DNA of 64,000 bases from an uncultured Collinsella sp. GTDB lineage: Bacteria > Actinomycetota > Coriobacteriia > Coriobacteriales > Coriobacteriaceae. Position numbers and translations under genes: made by a program. Shown piece after piece: positions 50,713 through 60,629 of the stretch; within the stretch, counting starts at the first letter, position 1, and the number at the start of each line of letters is the position of its first letter. Below the pieces are notes generated by a model. It was not told the origin of the DNA. It worked only from the letters and a program-made list of their open reading frames with translations, and searched no databases. The stretch is taken from NCBI GenBank assembly GCA_902494345.1, contig CABUSV010000012.1:1-64000 (forward strand), read 5' to 3'.

Positions 50713-50781
50713 GGTGACTCCTTAACGTGGCGGTGAATGTTGTAATGAAGTATAGGTATGCAAACATCCTTATACAAGCCT

Positions 50782-50924
50782 ATCTAGACAAGTTGATAAA
50801 TATTTTGTTTTAGAAGTTTTAGACAAACAGGCAATAACAGGCAAAACCTTTGAAATAAACCGTTCACCGTCAATTATCGACCGCTGACCGAACATGGAAA
50901 CCGTATTAACTTGTCTAGATAAGT
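50782..50924. promoter_or_regulatory. Paired operators in the divergent alpha-glucoside promoter
   Basis: ACTTGTCTAGATAAGT (50909-50924) is a palindrome centred on TCTAGA; its 12-nt half ATCTAGACAAGT recurs in reverse at 50782-50793, 115 bp away. One is near the dehydrogenase start, the other near the EIICB start, as expected for one GntR repressor controlling both. The 357-bp gap (50713-51069) holds no gene. Confidence 0.65.
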
Positions 50925-51069
50925 GATATGATAAAAATAGAAGCGCAAGAAGTCAGGGAAGCGGGCCCACCCGTCCTATTGCACGAGGTACACGCAAACG
51001 GCGCGTCTGCGGTCTCGAGTGAAGCCAAAACCGCAGCCGCTCCGAATGAAGAGAGGGGGATTCCCCGTC

Positions 51070-52680
51070 ATGATGCAAAAGATACAACGTTTCGGCGGTG
51101 CAATGTACACGCCTGCAATTCTTTTCGCATTTTCCGGAATCGTCGTCGGCCTGGGTACGTTGTTTACCACCGAGGCGATCTTTGGCGAGATGGCCACTGC
51201 GGGTCATCTTTGGTTTGATTGCTGGAATGTGCTGCTCCAGGGTGGTTGGACGCTCTTTAACCAGATGCCGTTGCTGTTTTGCGTAGCGTTGCCAATCTCG
51301 CTCGCGAACAAGCAGAACGCTCGCTGCTGCATGGAGGCTTTGGCCATCTACCTTACCTTCAACTACTTTGTAAGCACAATCTTGGGGCAGTGGGGCCCTG
51401 TCTTTGGAGTCGACTACTCTGTCGAGGCGGGCAGCGGTGCTGGTCTTGCCACTATCGCAAGCATCAAAACGCTTGATATGGGCATCATGGGCGCGCTTAT
51501 CATTTCTGGTATCGCCACGATGCTTCACAACAAGTACTTCGACACCGAACTTCCTGAGTGGCTGGGCGTGTTCTCGGGCTCCGTGTTCATTTATATGATC
51601 GGTTTCTTCGTTATGGTTCCGGTCGCTCTTATCGCCTGCCTGGTGTGGCCGCATGTTCAGGCTGCTATCTCCGCCTTCCAGGGATTCATCCTTTCCGCCG
51701 GTACGTTTGGCGTGGGCGTCTTTGCTTTCTTCGAGCGCGTGCTGATTCCTACAGGCCTGCACCACTTTATCTATACGCCGTTCTATTACGACAACGCGGC
51801 GGTCAACGGCGGCATCTTTGCTGCTTGGGCCAACATCCTGCCCCAACTGGCTGCCGATCCGAGCATTGCTCTTAAGGATGCCGCACCCTGGGCTGCCTAT
51901 ACCTGCCCTGGTTGGACTAAGGTCTTCGGCTCGCTTGGCGTCGCCATTGCGTTTTATATGACCGCCAAACCCGAGCGCAAGCAGCGCGTCAAGGCTCTGC
52001 TCATTCCCGTCACCCTTACCGCTATGCTTTGCGGTATCACCGAGCCGCTTGACTTCACCTTCCTGTTCATCGCGCCCGGCCTGTTCGTCGTCCACTGCGT
52101 GCTCGGAGCGCTTGGCTGCATGGCTCAAAACCTCCTTGGCGTCGTGGGCATCTTCGACGGCGGCATCATCTCGATGCTCTCGTGGGACTGGCTGCCCCTT
52201 TGGGCCGCACACGGTCTGCAGTACGCCATCTCCATCCTTGTCGGTTTGTGCTTTACCGCCCTTTGGGTCGTGGTCTTCCGTTTCCTGATCGTCAAGTTCG
52301 ACTTTAAGACCCCCGGTCGCGAGGATGACGATGTTGAGGTCGAGCTCAAGTCCAAGGCCGACTACAAGCAAAAGCAGGGCGGTGCTGCTGCTGGCAAATC
52401 GGTCGCCCAGAGTAAAGATGATGAGCGCTTGGTGCTTGCCGAGAAGATCCTCGATCTGCTCGGTGGCACGGATAACATCATCGATGTAACTAACTGCGCT
52501 ACCCGTCTGCGCGTTAACGTCAAGGACAAGAGCGTCGTTGCACCCGAGGCTTCCTTCAAGGCGATCGGTACGCATGGCTTGGTGGTCCAAGGTCAGTCGA
52601 TCCAGGTCATCATCGGCCTTACCGTCCCGCAGGTTCGCGAGAAGTTCGAGAGTCTTCTGAAGTTCGAGAGTCTTCTGTAA
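51070..52680 (+). CDS. Alpha-glucoside-type PTS EIICB
   Basis: A 536-residue permease with a membrane EIIC domain (about residues 1-410; segments like AMYTPAILFAFSGIVVGLGTLF and PLDFTFLFIAPGLFVVHCVLG) and a C-terminal EIIB domain with phosphocysteine in DVTNCATRLRV. There is no EIIA domain. It imports and phosphorylates an alpha-glucoside such as maltose-type sugars, passed to the GH4 enzyme. Start at 51070 after GAGAGGGGGA; the GGGGGATTCCCC there could fold and mask the site. The last 36 nt before the stop are an 18-bp tandem duplication, giving KFESLLKFESLL. Confidence 0.92.
   Translation: MMQKIQRFGGAMYTPAILFAFSGIVVGLGTLFTTEAIFGEMATAGHLWFDCWNVLLQGGWTLFNQMPLLFCVALPISLANKQNARCCMEALAIYLTFNYFVSTILGQWGPVFGVDYSVEAGSGAGLATIASIKTLDMGIMGALIISGIATMLHNKYFDTELPEWLGVFSGSVFIYMIGFFVMVPVALIACLVWPHVQAAISAFQGFILSAGTFGVGVFAFFERVLIPTGLHHFIYTPFYYDNAAVNGGIFAAWANILPQLAADPSIALKDAAPWAAYTCPGWTKVFGSLGVAIAFYMTAKPERKQRVKALLIPVTLTAMLCGITEPLDFTFLFIAPGLFVVHCVLGALGCMAQNLLGVVGIFDGGIISMLSWDWLPLWAAHGLQYAISILVGLCFTALWVVVFRFLIVKFDFKTPGREDDDVEVELKSKADYKQKQGGAAAGKSVAQSKDDERLVLAEKILDLLGGTDNIIDVTNCATRLRVNVKDKSVVAPEASFKAIGTHGLVVQGQSIQVIIGLTVPQVREKFESLLKFESLL
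52642..52677 (+). repeat. 18-bp exact tandem duplication at the EIICB C-terminus
   Basis: AAGTTCGAGAGTCTTCTG occurs at 52642-52659 and 52660-52677, directly before the TAA. It adds six residues in frame. Confidence 0.9.
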
Positions 52681-52698
52681 ACCATCGTCCATCGAAAC

Positions 52699-52737
52699 AA
52701 TCGGCCTTGCGAGCCGGTATGCACCGCAAGGCCGATT
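52699..52737 (+). terminator. Hairpin between EIICB and GH4 genes
   Basis: AATCGGCCTTGCG (52699-52711) pairs with CGCAAGGCCGATT (52725-52737), perfect 13 bp, no long T tract. It could tune the ratio of the two products or protect the upstream mRNA end. Confidence 0.55.
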
Positions 52738-52807
52738 CTGGAGATAAAAAACTCCACTTCTAGGTAACAATTCCAAACCGTGCAGGCCGCGTACGGGGAT
52801 GGATTGA

Positions 52808-54178
<1,371 letters not shown>

Positions 54179-54262
54179 GGACTGCTGTCTCGAACTCTCA
54201 CGCATCTCTGCTTCATTTGCGCCGCCGCGGTGTCCGGATTCGCCCGGATGCTGCGGCGGCGC

Positions 54263-54268
54263 TATACT
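54263..54268 (+). promoter_or_regulatory. -10 box for ychF
   Basis: TATACT, 37 bp before the ychF start. It lies directly after a large hairpin (GCGCCGCCGC...GCGGCGGCGC with inner TCCGG/CCGGA, about 54219-54262), which may end the GH4 transcript. Confidence 0.5.
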
Positions 54269-54305
54269 TATGCAGATTGAAGTACCTGTATCAAAAGGAG
54301 CTGTC

Positions 54306-55382
54306 GTGTCCCTTTCCATCGGTATCGTGGGCCTGCCCAACGTGGGCAAGTCGACGCTGTTCACCGCGCTTACCAAAAAGACCGGCCTTGCCGCCAACTA
54401 CCCGTTTGCCACGATCGACCCCAACGTGGGTATCGTCGATGTGCCCGATAGCCGCCTGCAAAAGCTCGCCGACATCGTTAACCCGGGTCGCATTGTGCCG
54501 GCGACGGTCGAGTTCGTCGACATCGCAGGTCTGGTGAAGGGCGCTAACGAGGGCGAGGGCCTGGGCAACCAGTTCCTGGCCAACATTCGCGAGACCGACG
54601 CCATCTGCGAGGTCGTGCGCTACTTTAAGGACCCCAACGTCATGCGCGAGGTGGGCCGCACGGGCGAGTTCGTCGATCCCGCCGGCGATGCCGACACCAT
54701 CATGACCGAGCTCATCCTGGCCGACATGGGCACGCTCGAGAAGCAGCTGCCTAAGCTCGAGAAGGAGGCCAAGCGCGACAAGGAGCTCATGCCCAAGTTC
54801 GAGGTCGCCAAGCGCCTGCTCGCTTGGCTCAACGAGGGCAAGCGCGCCGCGTCCATGGAGATGACCGATGAGGAGCGTGCCGCCGCCAAGGGGCTGTTCC
54901 TGCTCACCATGAAGCCCATCCTGTATGTGGCCAACGTGGACGAGGATATGCTTAACGACGATCTGGCGCCCATCGATGGCGTCAAGCCGTTGCCCATCTG
55001 CGCCAAGATCGAGGCCGAGCTTTCCGAGCTCGATCCCGAGGACGCCGCCGATTACCTGGAGAGCCTGGGCCTGGAGCAGCCCGGCCTGGACGTGCTCGCG
55101 CAGGCAGCCTACAAGCTGCTCGGCCTGCAGTCGTTCTTTACGGCTGGCGAGATGGAGGTCAAGGCCTGGACGGTGCGTCAGGGCGCGACCGCTCCGCAGG
55201 CCGCCGGTGTTATCCATACTGACTTTGAGCGCGGCTTTATTAAGGCCGAGGTCATTGGCTACGACGACTACATCGAGCTCGGCGGCGAGCAGGGCGCCAA
55301 GGCTGCCGGCAAGCTGCGTATTGAGGGCAAGGACTATGTCATGGCCGATGGCGACGTCGTGCACTTCCGCTTTAATGTGTAA
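54306..55382 (+). CDS. ychF: Redox-regulated ATPase YchF (Obg-like)
   Basis: A 358-residue OLA1/YchF-type P-loop NTPase: G1 [11 protein letters not shown], switch region [22 protein letters not shown], a coiled-coil insert, and the C-terminal TGS domain ([27 protein letters not shown]). YchF prefers ATP and binds ribosomes; it influences translation and stress responses. The start is GTG at 54306 after AAAAGGAG; longer readings overlap the GH4 gene. A DUF1648 gene follows closely. Confidence 0.96.
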   Translation: MSLSIGIVGLPNVGKSTLFTALTKKTGLAANYPFATIDPNVGIVDVPDSRLQKLADIVNPGRIVPATVEFVDIAGLVKGANEGEGLGNQFLANIRETDAICEVVRYFKDPNVMREVGRTGEFVDPAGDADTIMTELILADMGTLEKQLPKLEKEAKRDKELMPKFEVAKRLLAWLNEGKRAASMEMTDEERAAAKGLFLLTMKPILYVANVDEDMLNDDLAPIDGVKPLPICAKIEAELSELDPEDAADYLESLGLEQPGLDVLAQAAYKLLGLQSFFTAGEMEVKAWTVRQGATAPQAAGVIHTDFERGFIKAEVIGYDDYIELGGEQGAKAAGKLRIEGKDYVMADGDVVHFRFNV

Positions 55383-55393
55383 GGACGACTCAT

Positions 55394-55777
55394 ATGTTTA
55401 AATATGGCAAAAAAGCTGGCTACATGGGTATTGCGCTGCTCGTACTTGCGGTGATTCCGCTGGTGGTCGCAGCGTGTGTTATCCCCAACATTGGTCCCGA
55501 GGTGGCAACAAAGTTTAACGCCGCCGGCGAGGTGACGCGCTGGGGCAAGAGCTACGAGTTGCTGGCGCTGCCGGTGCTCAACCTGCTGCTGAGCGTAGCG
55601 ACGTACTTTACGGCGGGACGCCAGGCTAAAAACAATGATGACTCCGCCGCCATGGCGCGCATCGTGTGCGAGCGCTACCTGCGCAACGGCTGCATCACGG
55701 GCGTGTTCCTCAACGTAATCAACGTCTACTTTATGTACTCGGCGATTACCGGAACGGGCTTTGGCTTTGGTTTCTAG
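55394..55777 (+). CDS. Small DUF1648-type membrane protein
   Basis: A 127-residue protein with three predicted membrane helices (about 10-30, 52-68, 98-118). The loop IGPEVATKFNAAGEVTRWGKSYELLALPVLNLLL is typical of DUF1648, the domain also found in SdpI-type immunity proteins. Ribosome binding site AAGGA, 11 bp after ychF, so it may be co-transcribed. Function unknown. Confidence 0.75.
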   Translation: MFKYGKKAGYMGIALLVLAVIPLVVAACVIPNIGPEVATKFNAAGEVTRWGKSYELLALPVLNLLLSVATYFTAGRQAKNNDDSAAMARIVCERYLRNGCITGVFLNVINVYFMYSAITGTGFGFGF

Positions 55778-55786
55778 CTTGTTCTT

Positions 55787-56176
55787 TTAGGCAACGAGCC
55801 TGCACGCATATTCAATGGCTGCTGTGAGGCCGCCGCTCGATCGTGGTTTAAAGACCATATCGGCGGCGGTCTCGTTTTCGTATCCGGCGCCGCGAAGGGC
55901 GAGTGCGATACCGGCTTCCAAGAGAAGAGGCAGACCGCGCTGGCTGGTTGCGATTACGGCAGCCTGATTGAGTGAGCAGCTGTGCGCTTGGCATCGGATG
56001 GCAAGTTCACCTTGCGCCGGGCAAGGGACCAGAACGGCGGCGACGCGACTTGATAGCAATGCAAATGCTGTGCGCTCATCGGGCGAAAGGCATTCTGCTT
56101 CAACGACGACGAGCTTGGGCGGTGCACTGTTTGTGCGAGGCGTGGCTCGGTACATGCGGACCGAAGAACCCGACAT
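55787..56176 (-). CDS. Protein of unknown function
   Basis: A 129-residue protein. The middle (RTAFALLSSRVAAVLVPCPAQGELAIRCQAHSCSLNQAAVIATSQRG) has three Cys and alternating hydrophobics; the end (AGIALALRGAGYENETAADMVFKPRSSGGLTAAIEYACRL) looks like a small alpha/beta fold. I do not recognise it. Start at 56176 (MSGSSVRMY) after AGGAG; the 56200 reading overlaps the operator palindrome. Divergent from an XRE regulator, with a 24-bp perfect palindrome between, so it is probably that regulator's target. Confidence 0.6.
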   Translation of the reverse strand: MSGSSVRMYRATPRTNSAPPKLVVVEAECLSPDERTAFALLSSRVAAVLVPCPAQGELAIRCQAHSCSLNQAAVIATSQRGLPLLLEAGIALALRGAGYENETAADMVFKPRSSGGLTAAIEYACRLVA

Positions 56177-56199
56177 AGAAAACTCCTGTGTATTCGGCA

Positions 56200-56223
56200 A
56201 AACGTAAACTATAGTTTACGTTT
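56200..56223. promoter_or_regulatory. Perfect 24-bp operator palindrome
   Basis: AAACGTAAACTA (56200-56211) and its exact complement (56212-56223) abut with no spacer. It lies between the divergent genes starting at 56176 and 56253. Size and symmetry fit an XRE-family dimer site. Confidence 0.75.
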
Positions 56224-56252
56224 ATGTTCGGCTCCATTTCAAACTCGGCTGC

Positions 56253-56471
56253 ATGGACGAACGTGCGAAACAGATTCTTGGCAGGCGGGTCGAAGAGACA
56301 CGCAGGGACCTTGGTATCTCCAAGGTTGATTTTTGTGTGGCGACAGGAATCAGCCGTCCCTATCTCGACCGAATCGAAGATGGAACGGCAAACTTCACGC
56401 TCAAGGTTCTCTTTAAGATCGCGCCCGCACTCGGCATGACGGTGTCAGAACTTCTCGAGGGCATTGAATAG
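56253..56471 (+). CDS. XRE-family helix-turn-helix regulator
   Basis: A 72-residue single-domain protein: RRVEETRRDLGISKVDFCVATGISRPYLDRIEDGTANFTLKVLFKIAPALGMTVSELL is a complete XRE/Cro fold (recognition helix near SRPYLDRIE). It lacks any effector domain, so its output may depend on a partner, possibly the divergent gene. No strong ribosome binding site precedes the ATG. The palindrome at 56200-56223 is the likely autoregulatory site. It ends convergently with the asparaginase gene. Confidence 0.85.
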   Translation: MDERAKQILGRRVEETRRDLGISKVDFCVATGISRPYLDRIEDGTANFTLKVLFKIAPALGMTVSELLEGIE

Positions 56472-56492
56472 AAGATGCCTATTGACCGGTGG

Positions 56493-57506
56493 TTACACCA
56501 TCGGGATGCGGTCGTGGTTGACTTGGCTGTAGAACAGGCGCTGAATTTCTGACGCATCGCGTGACTGGCCGAGTGCCCACATGGTCTTGGCCACGAGCGT
56601 CTCGGTGGTCATGTCATCGCCGCGCAAAATACCCGGATGATCGGCGTAAGCACGGCCGACCTCATAAACACCCAGGTCAAGGCCCTCTTCGGGGACCTGC
56701 GTGGTCATAACGACGGTGCGACCCGAATCGACCCAGCGGAAAATCGCCTCCTGGAATGACTCGCCGGACTCGCCAAACTCGGGAATACCGCCAATGCCAA
56801 AGGTCTCCAGGATTACAGCATCGTAGCTATCGGCAAGGGCGTCGAGGATACCCGGGTTTACGCCGGGCGTAAGCTTGAGTACAAATACGCGCGGATCGAT
56901 GCTGTCGTAGAAACGCACCGGGTTTTCGCCCTGATGCGTGCCGTGAAGCCCGTTGCGCACGATGCGGTCGTTGCGGATGTAGGCAATGGGCGGATAGTTG
57001 ACGCTAATGAATGCGTTAAAGCTCATGGTGCGCTGCTTGCGGGCGCGCGTGCCGGCAATGGCGACGCCGCCAAACACAATTGACACATCGTGCGAATGCT
57101 CGTCGAGCGCATAGAGCAGGCTCTGGTACAGGTTGAGCTTGGCGTCGGTAAAGGGATTGCCCATGGGCTTTTGCGAGCCGGTGAGCACGATGGGCTTGGG
57201 GCTGTCCTGAATCAGGTAGGAAAGCGCTGCCGCGGTGTAGCTCATGGTGTCGGTGCCGTGCAGAATTACGAAGCCGTCGTGGTCGGCATAACCCTCGACG
57301 ATGACGTCGCGGATGCGCATCCAGTCGCTGGGGCGCATATTGGTGCTGTCGATGTTCATGGGCTGCATGACGTCGAGTTCGCAGAGGCCCGAGATCTCGG
57401 GGACGCTCTGGGCGAGTTCCTCACCGGTCAGGGCGGGGGAGAGGCCGTTGCCGTCCTCGGTCGATGCGATGGTGCCGCCCGTGGCGATGAGAAGGATGCG
57501 CTTCAT
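56493..57506 (-). CDS. ansA: L-asparaginase type I
   Basis: A 337-residue cytoplasmic-type asparaginase. First catalytic Thr in IATGGTIAS, second in VILHGTDTMSYTAAALSYL with Asp-Thr; LTGSQKPMG follows. No signal peptide. It hydrolyses asparagine to aspartate and ammonia. The start at 57506 (MKRILLIATGG) follows AGGAA; the 57578 reading is not needed. It is divergent from guaA, separated by an inverted repeat. Confidence 0.93.
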   Translation of the reverse strand: MKRILLIATGGTIASTEDGNGLSPALTGEELAQSVPEISGLCELDVMQPMNIDSTNMRPSDWMRIRDVIVEGYADHDGFVILHGTDTMSYTAAALSYLIQDSPKPIVLTGSQKPMGNPFTDAKLNLYQSLLYALDEHSHDVSIVFGGVAIAGTRARKQRTMSFNAFISVNYPPIAYIRNDRIVRNGLHGTHQGENPVRFYDSIDPRVFVLKLTPGVNPGILDALADSYDAVILETFGIGGIPEFGESGESFQEAIFRWVDSGRTVVMTTQVPEEGLDLGVYEVGRAYADHPGILRGDDMTTETLVAKTMWALGQSRDASEIQRLFYSQVNHDRIPMV

Positions 57507-57582
57507 GCTGGTATTCCTATCGTATTTGCCGCCGCAGGGGCGGAGTCGTTCGGCAGTATTGTGGCACAGGGCGTCCAATGTT

Positions 57583-57611
57583 CAAACGTATTACATCATC
57601 TGTAACGTTTG
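57583..57611. promoter_or_regulatory. Inverted repeat between ansA and guaA
   Basis: CAAACGTATTACA (57583-57595) and TGTAACGTTTG (57601-57611) are complementary with one bulge. It lies in the divergent promoter region; a second GGTAACA follows. Candidate regulator site. A -10-like TACACT lies near 57704. I looked for a purine riboswitch before guaA and did not see one. Confidence 0.45.
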
Positions 57612-57773
57612 GTAACACTTCAATTGCCGTCAAATAGGGGCCCAGGTCGTGCGTTTGCCGTGCGCTGATGGCTGCGAGGGACGAGAAACCCCATATAACG
57701 TGTACACTATGAAAGCTATTTCGTTCATTCACGCGGGTGGGCATCGGCTCCCCGCCAACAAGAGGGGGAAACC

Positions 57774-59372
57774 ATGGATCAAAAGGCTTCCGCAAAGGTC
57801 CTCGTACTCGACTTTGGTGCGCAGTACGGTCAGCTCATTGCCCGTCGCGTCCGCGACCTCAACGTGTATTCCGAGATTGTCCCCTGCGACATCTCGGCCG
57901 ACGAGATTCGCGAGATGAACGCCTCTGCGCTCATCCTTTCCGGCGGTCCGGCTTCCGTGTACGCCGAGGACGCTCCGTCCATCGATCCTGCCATCTTTGA
58001 CCTGGGGCTTCCCGTCCTGGGCTTCTGCTACGGCCATCAGATCACGGCAGTGACGCTCGGCGGCAAGGTCGGCCACTCCGAGGTGGGCGAGTATGGCCGC
58101 GCCACCATCACGCGCACGGCTGGTGCCAAGCTCTTTAACTCCACACCCATGGAGCAGACCGTGTGGATGAGCCATCGCGACGCCGTGTCCGAGGTGCCCG
58201 AGGGCTTTACCGTTACCGCCAGCACCGACGTGTGTCCGGTTGCCGCCATGGAGTGCCCCGAGCGCAAGATCTTCACCACGCAGTTCCACCCCGAGGTCAA
58301 GCATTCCGAGTACGGTCAGCAGCTGCTGAGCAACTTCCTGTTTGAGATCTGCGGCCTGGAGCCCAACTGGAGCATGGACAACCTGGTCGAGACCATGACG
58401 GCCGAGTTCCGCGAGAAGGTCGGCGACGACCGCGTGATTCTGGCCCTGTCCGGTGGCGTCGACTCCTCCGTCGTGGCTGCGCTGGGCGCTCGCGCCGTGG
58501 GCAAGCAGATGACCTGCGTGTTCATCAACCACGGCCTGCTGCGCAAGGGCGAGCCCGAGCAAGTGGAGGAGGTCTTCACCAAGCAGTTTGACGTCGACTT
58601 TATCCACGTCCACGCCGAGGACCGCTATGCCGAGCTTCTGGCCGGTGTGACCGAGCCCGAGGAGAAGCGCCGCATCATCGGTACCCAGTTCTGGAAAGAG
58701 TTCTTCGCCGTGGCGCAGCAGCTCGAGACCGATGGTAAACCGGTCAAGTACCTGGCTCAGGGCACCATCTACCCCGACATCATCGAGTCCGGCGCTCGCA
58801 AGACGGGCGGCAAGACGGCCACCATCAAGAGCCATCACAACCTGATCCCGTTCCCCGAGGGCGTGCACTTCGACCTTATTGAGCCGCTCGACCACTTCTT
58901 TAAGGACGAGGTCCGCGCGCTTGGTCTGGCGCTCGGCCTGCCGGGTCACATCGTGTTCCGCCAGCCTTTCCCGGGCCCGGGTCTGGCCATCCGCATCATC
59001 GGCGCGGTCGACAAGGAGAAACTTGAGATTCTCAAGAACGCCGACGCCATCGTGCGCGAGGAGCTCGACGCCTACAACCAGCGTCTGTTTGAGCAGACCG
59101 GCGAGCGCAACTCCGAGCACAGCTGCTGGCAGTACTTTGCGGTCCTGCCCGACATCAAGTCCGTTGGCGTCATGGGCGACGAGCGCACTTATCAGCGCCC
59201 GATCATCCTGCGTGCCGTTGAGTCCAGCGATGCTATGACCGCCGACTGGGCCAAGCTGCCCTACGACGTGCTTGCCCGCATCTCCGGCCGCATCGTTGCC
59301 GAGGTTCCCGGCGCCAACCGCGTGTGCTACGACATCACGTCCAAGCCGCCCGCGACCATCGAGTGGGAATAG
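57774..59372 (+). CDS. guaA: GMP synthase (glutamine-hydrolysing)
   Basis: A 532-residue GuaA. N-terminal class I amidotransferase with Cys in GFCYGHQIT and His-Glu in QFHPEVKHSE, then the ATP pyrophosphatase P-loop LALSGGVDSSVVAAL and the C-terminal dimerisation domain ending CYDITSKPPATIEWE. It converts XMP to GMP. Ribosome binding site AGAGGGGGA. The 3' end is a known integration hotspot for genomic islands in other bacteria, and a copy of it occurs at 61470. Confidence 0.97.
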   Translation: MDQKASAKVLVLDFGAQYGQLIARRVRDLNVYSEIVPCDISADEIREMNASALILSGGPASVYAEDAPSIDPAIFDLGLPVLGFCYGHQITAVTLGGKVGHSEVGEYGRATITRTAGAKLFNSTPMEQTVWMSHRDAVSEVPEGFTVTASTDVCPVAAMECPERKIFTTQFHPEVKHSEYGQQLLSNFLFEICGLEPNWSMDNLVETMTAEFREKVGDDRVILALSGGVDSSVVAALGARAVGKQMTCVFINHGLLRKGEPEQVEEVFTKQFDVDFIHVHAEDRYAELLAGVTEPEEKRRIIGTQFWKEFFAVAQQLETDGKPVKYLAQGTIYPDIIESGARKTGGKTATIKSHHNLIPFPEGVHFDLIEPLDHFFKDEVRALGLALGLPGHIVFRQPFPGPGLAIRIIGAVDKEKLEILKNADAIVREELDAYNQRLFEQTGERNSEHSCWQYFAVLPDIKSVGVMGDERTYQRPIILRAVESSDAMTADWAKLPYDVLARISGRIVAEVPGANRVCYDITSKPPATIEWE

Positions 59373-59374
59373 AA
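59358..59374 (+). other. Putative attL at the guaA 3' end
   Basis: ATCGAGTGGGAATAGAA, covering the last codons and stop of guaA, recurs at 61470-61486 with one change (C to T). The pair brackets the methyltransferase island. Confidence 0.6.
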
Positions 59375-59407
59375 CAGACGTTCGATAAAATAATATAGTA
59401 TCAGATG

Positions 59408-59439
59408 GCGGGCACGGTTTCAATCGAATCCGTGTCCGC
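59408..59439 (+). terminator. Hairpin behind guaA
   Basis: GCGGGCACGG (59408-59417) pairs with CCGTGTCCGC (59430-59439), one G-T pair, no T tract. Confidence 0.4.
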
Positions 59440-59526
59440 TGCTGTATGTGTGTCCTTGCACGCCCAATATGTGCCGTAAAAGCCGTCTTCTTTAACGCCA
59501 AAGTGAATGGGCTTCATTTTTGCCTT

Positions 59527-60357
59527 TTAAAATCTAATTTTCACGATTTGCATTTTCATCCCGTTGTCACCGACCTTTGCGAGAAACCGGAAAAAGCCGC
59601 TGACAGAAGGGTCCCTCAAATCGTTGTAGCCCAGCATATAGCCGCGACTTGTGACCTGCAGACGGCTGTCCCACGTGGCGATTTCCTTGGCGGCATCCGA
59701 AACCGCAAAATATGCCCCCACATCCTTGATTTTTGCAGTCTTAAGCCATGTTTTTGCGATCATCTTTACCGCCGTCCGATTGGCAGCATCAAAGACCAGC
59801 ACACTGCCGGGGAAGGCGTCCGCCATCCCCCGCACCAGTTCCCGGACCTGCTGGGTCAGAAAGTAATAGAACACCCCGGAGGCAAAGAACACCGCCCCGC
59901 CGGAGGCATCGATTTTGCTAAACCATGTGGTGTCTTTCAGGTCGCAGGGGATATTTTGTTCCCGATCCCCGGCGGGCAGTAGCTGCTGCCGCAAGGCAAT
60001 CACATCCGGGAAGTCCAGATTGTAGATCTTGCATCTACCGTTGTCGCAGGTTCTGCCGGTGTTGTCCAGCCCACAGCCCAGATTGACCACCGCCGCATTG
60101 GGGTGGCCTTTCAGGTAATCCCGCACCTCGAAAGCAAGATCACCCTGCCGCATGGCCACCTCCAGCGCACCAAAGCGCTGCATCAGGCTGCGGGAGTTTT
60201 TCTCTGCCTCTGAAAAGTCGTAGTCGATCTGGTCGAGTAGACGAACCGCTGTTTCATCCCTGTAAAGGTTCGGGTACAGCTCCGTACACAGCTTTCGGGA
60301 ATACAGCGGAAGGATCAGCGTCTCCTGCACGGTGTTTTTCTCAATTTTACATTTCAT
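59527..60357 (-). CDS. Leucine-carboxyl-methyltransferase-like O-methyltransferase
   Basis: A 276-residue protein of the PPM/TcmP type: SRKLCTELYPNLYRDETAVRLLDQIDYDF, SAM motif VVNLGCGLDNTGRTCDNG, NLDFPDVIALRQQLLP and FFASGVFYYFLTQQVRELV. Relatives methylate carboxyl groups of polyketides or small acids; the substrate here is unknown. Start at 60357 after GAGG; a far longer upstream reading crosses the previous gene. Third gene of the minus-strand island operon. Codon use (more A/T, Lys and Phe rich) differs from neighbours and suggests transfer from a clostridial host. Confidence 0.8.
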   Translation of the reverse strand: MKCKIEKNTVQETLILPLYSRKLCTELYPNLYRDETAVRLLDQIDYDFSEAEKNSRSLMQRFGALEVAMRQGDLAFEVRDYLKGHPNAAVVNLGCGLDNTGRTCDNGRCKIYNLDFPDVIALRQQLLPAGDREQNIPCDLKDTTWFSKIDASGGAVFFASGVFYYFLTQQVRELVRGMADAFPGSVLVFDAANRTAVKMIAKTWLKTAKIKDVGAYFAVSDAAKEIATWDSRLQVTSRGYMLGYNDLRDPSVSGFFRFLAKVGDNGMKMQIVKIRF

Positions 60358-60368
60358 AGGTTTTTTCC

Positions 60369-60629
60369 TCAGTGAATAAAAATTGTCATAATTGCCGCCA
60401 GCACAGCCGCTATGACCGTCATGCCTATCGCCATGTGCAGGCATTTTTTCAGCAGCCGTTTTATGTTCGCCCCGCCGCCGCAGCCGCAATCCAGCACCTT
60501 GGCGTTTGGCGCAAGTCGTAGAAATCGAAGTCCCCACCGCGCCACAGGGCCGTGGCCCAGATTCATCATGGCAACCATAAGTTTTCCGCCGAGGCCCACG
60601 GGCATGCGGGTGTTTTCAAAGAACGACAT
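60369..60629 (-). pseudogene. Truncated methyltransferase joined to a hydrophobic tail
   Basis: An 86-residue frame. Residues 1-60 are the start of a class I methyltransferase (MSFFENTRMPVGLGGKLMVAMMNLGHG, SAM motif VLDCGCGGGANIKRLL). After KK it ends in HMAIGMTVIAAVLAAIMTIFIH, a membrane helix that does not belong to a methyltransferase. Either a deletion fused two genes or this is a new short fusion. Start at 60629 after GGAGGAG; it overlaps the preceding gene by 14 bp. Confidence 0.65.

Noticed and set aside
57507..57773. Purine riboswitch before guaA
   Set aside because: No conserved purine-aptamer core was seen; only an inverted repeat and a small GCGGG/CCCGC stem.
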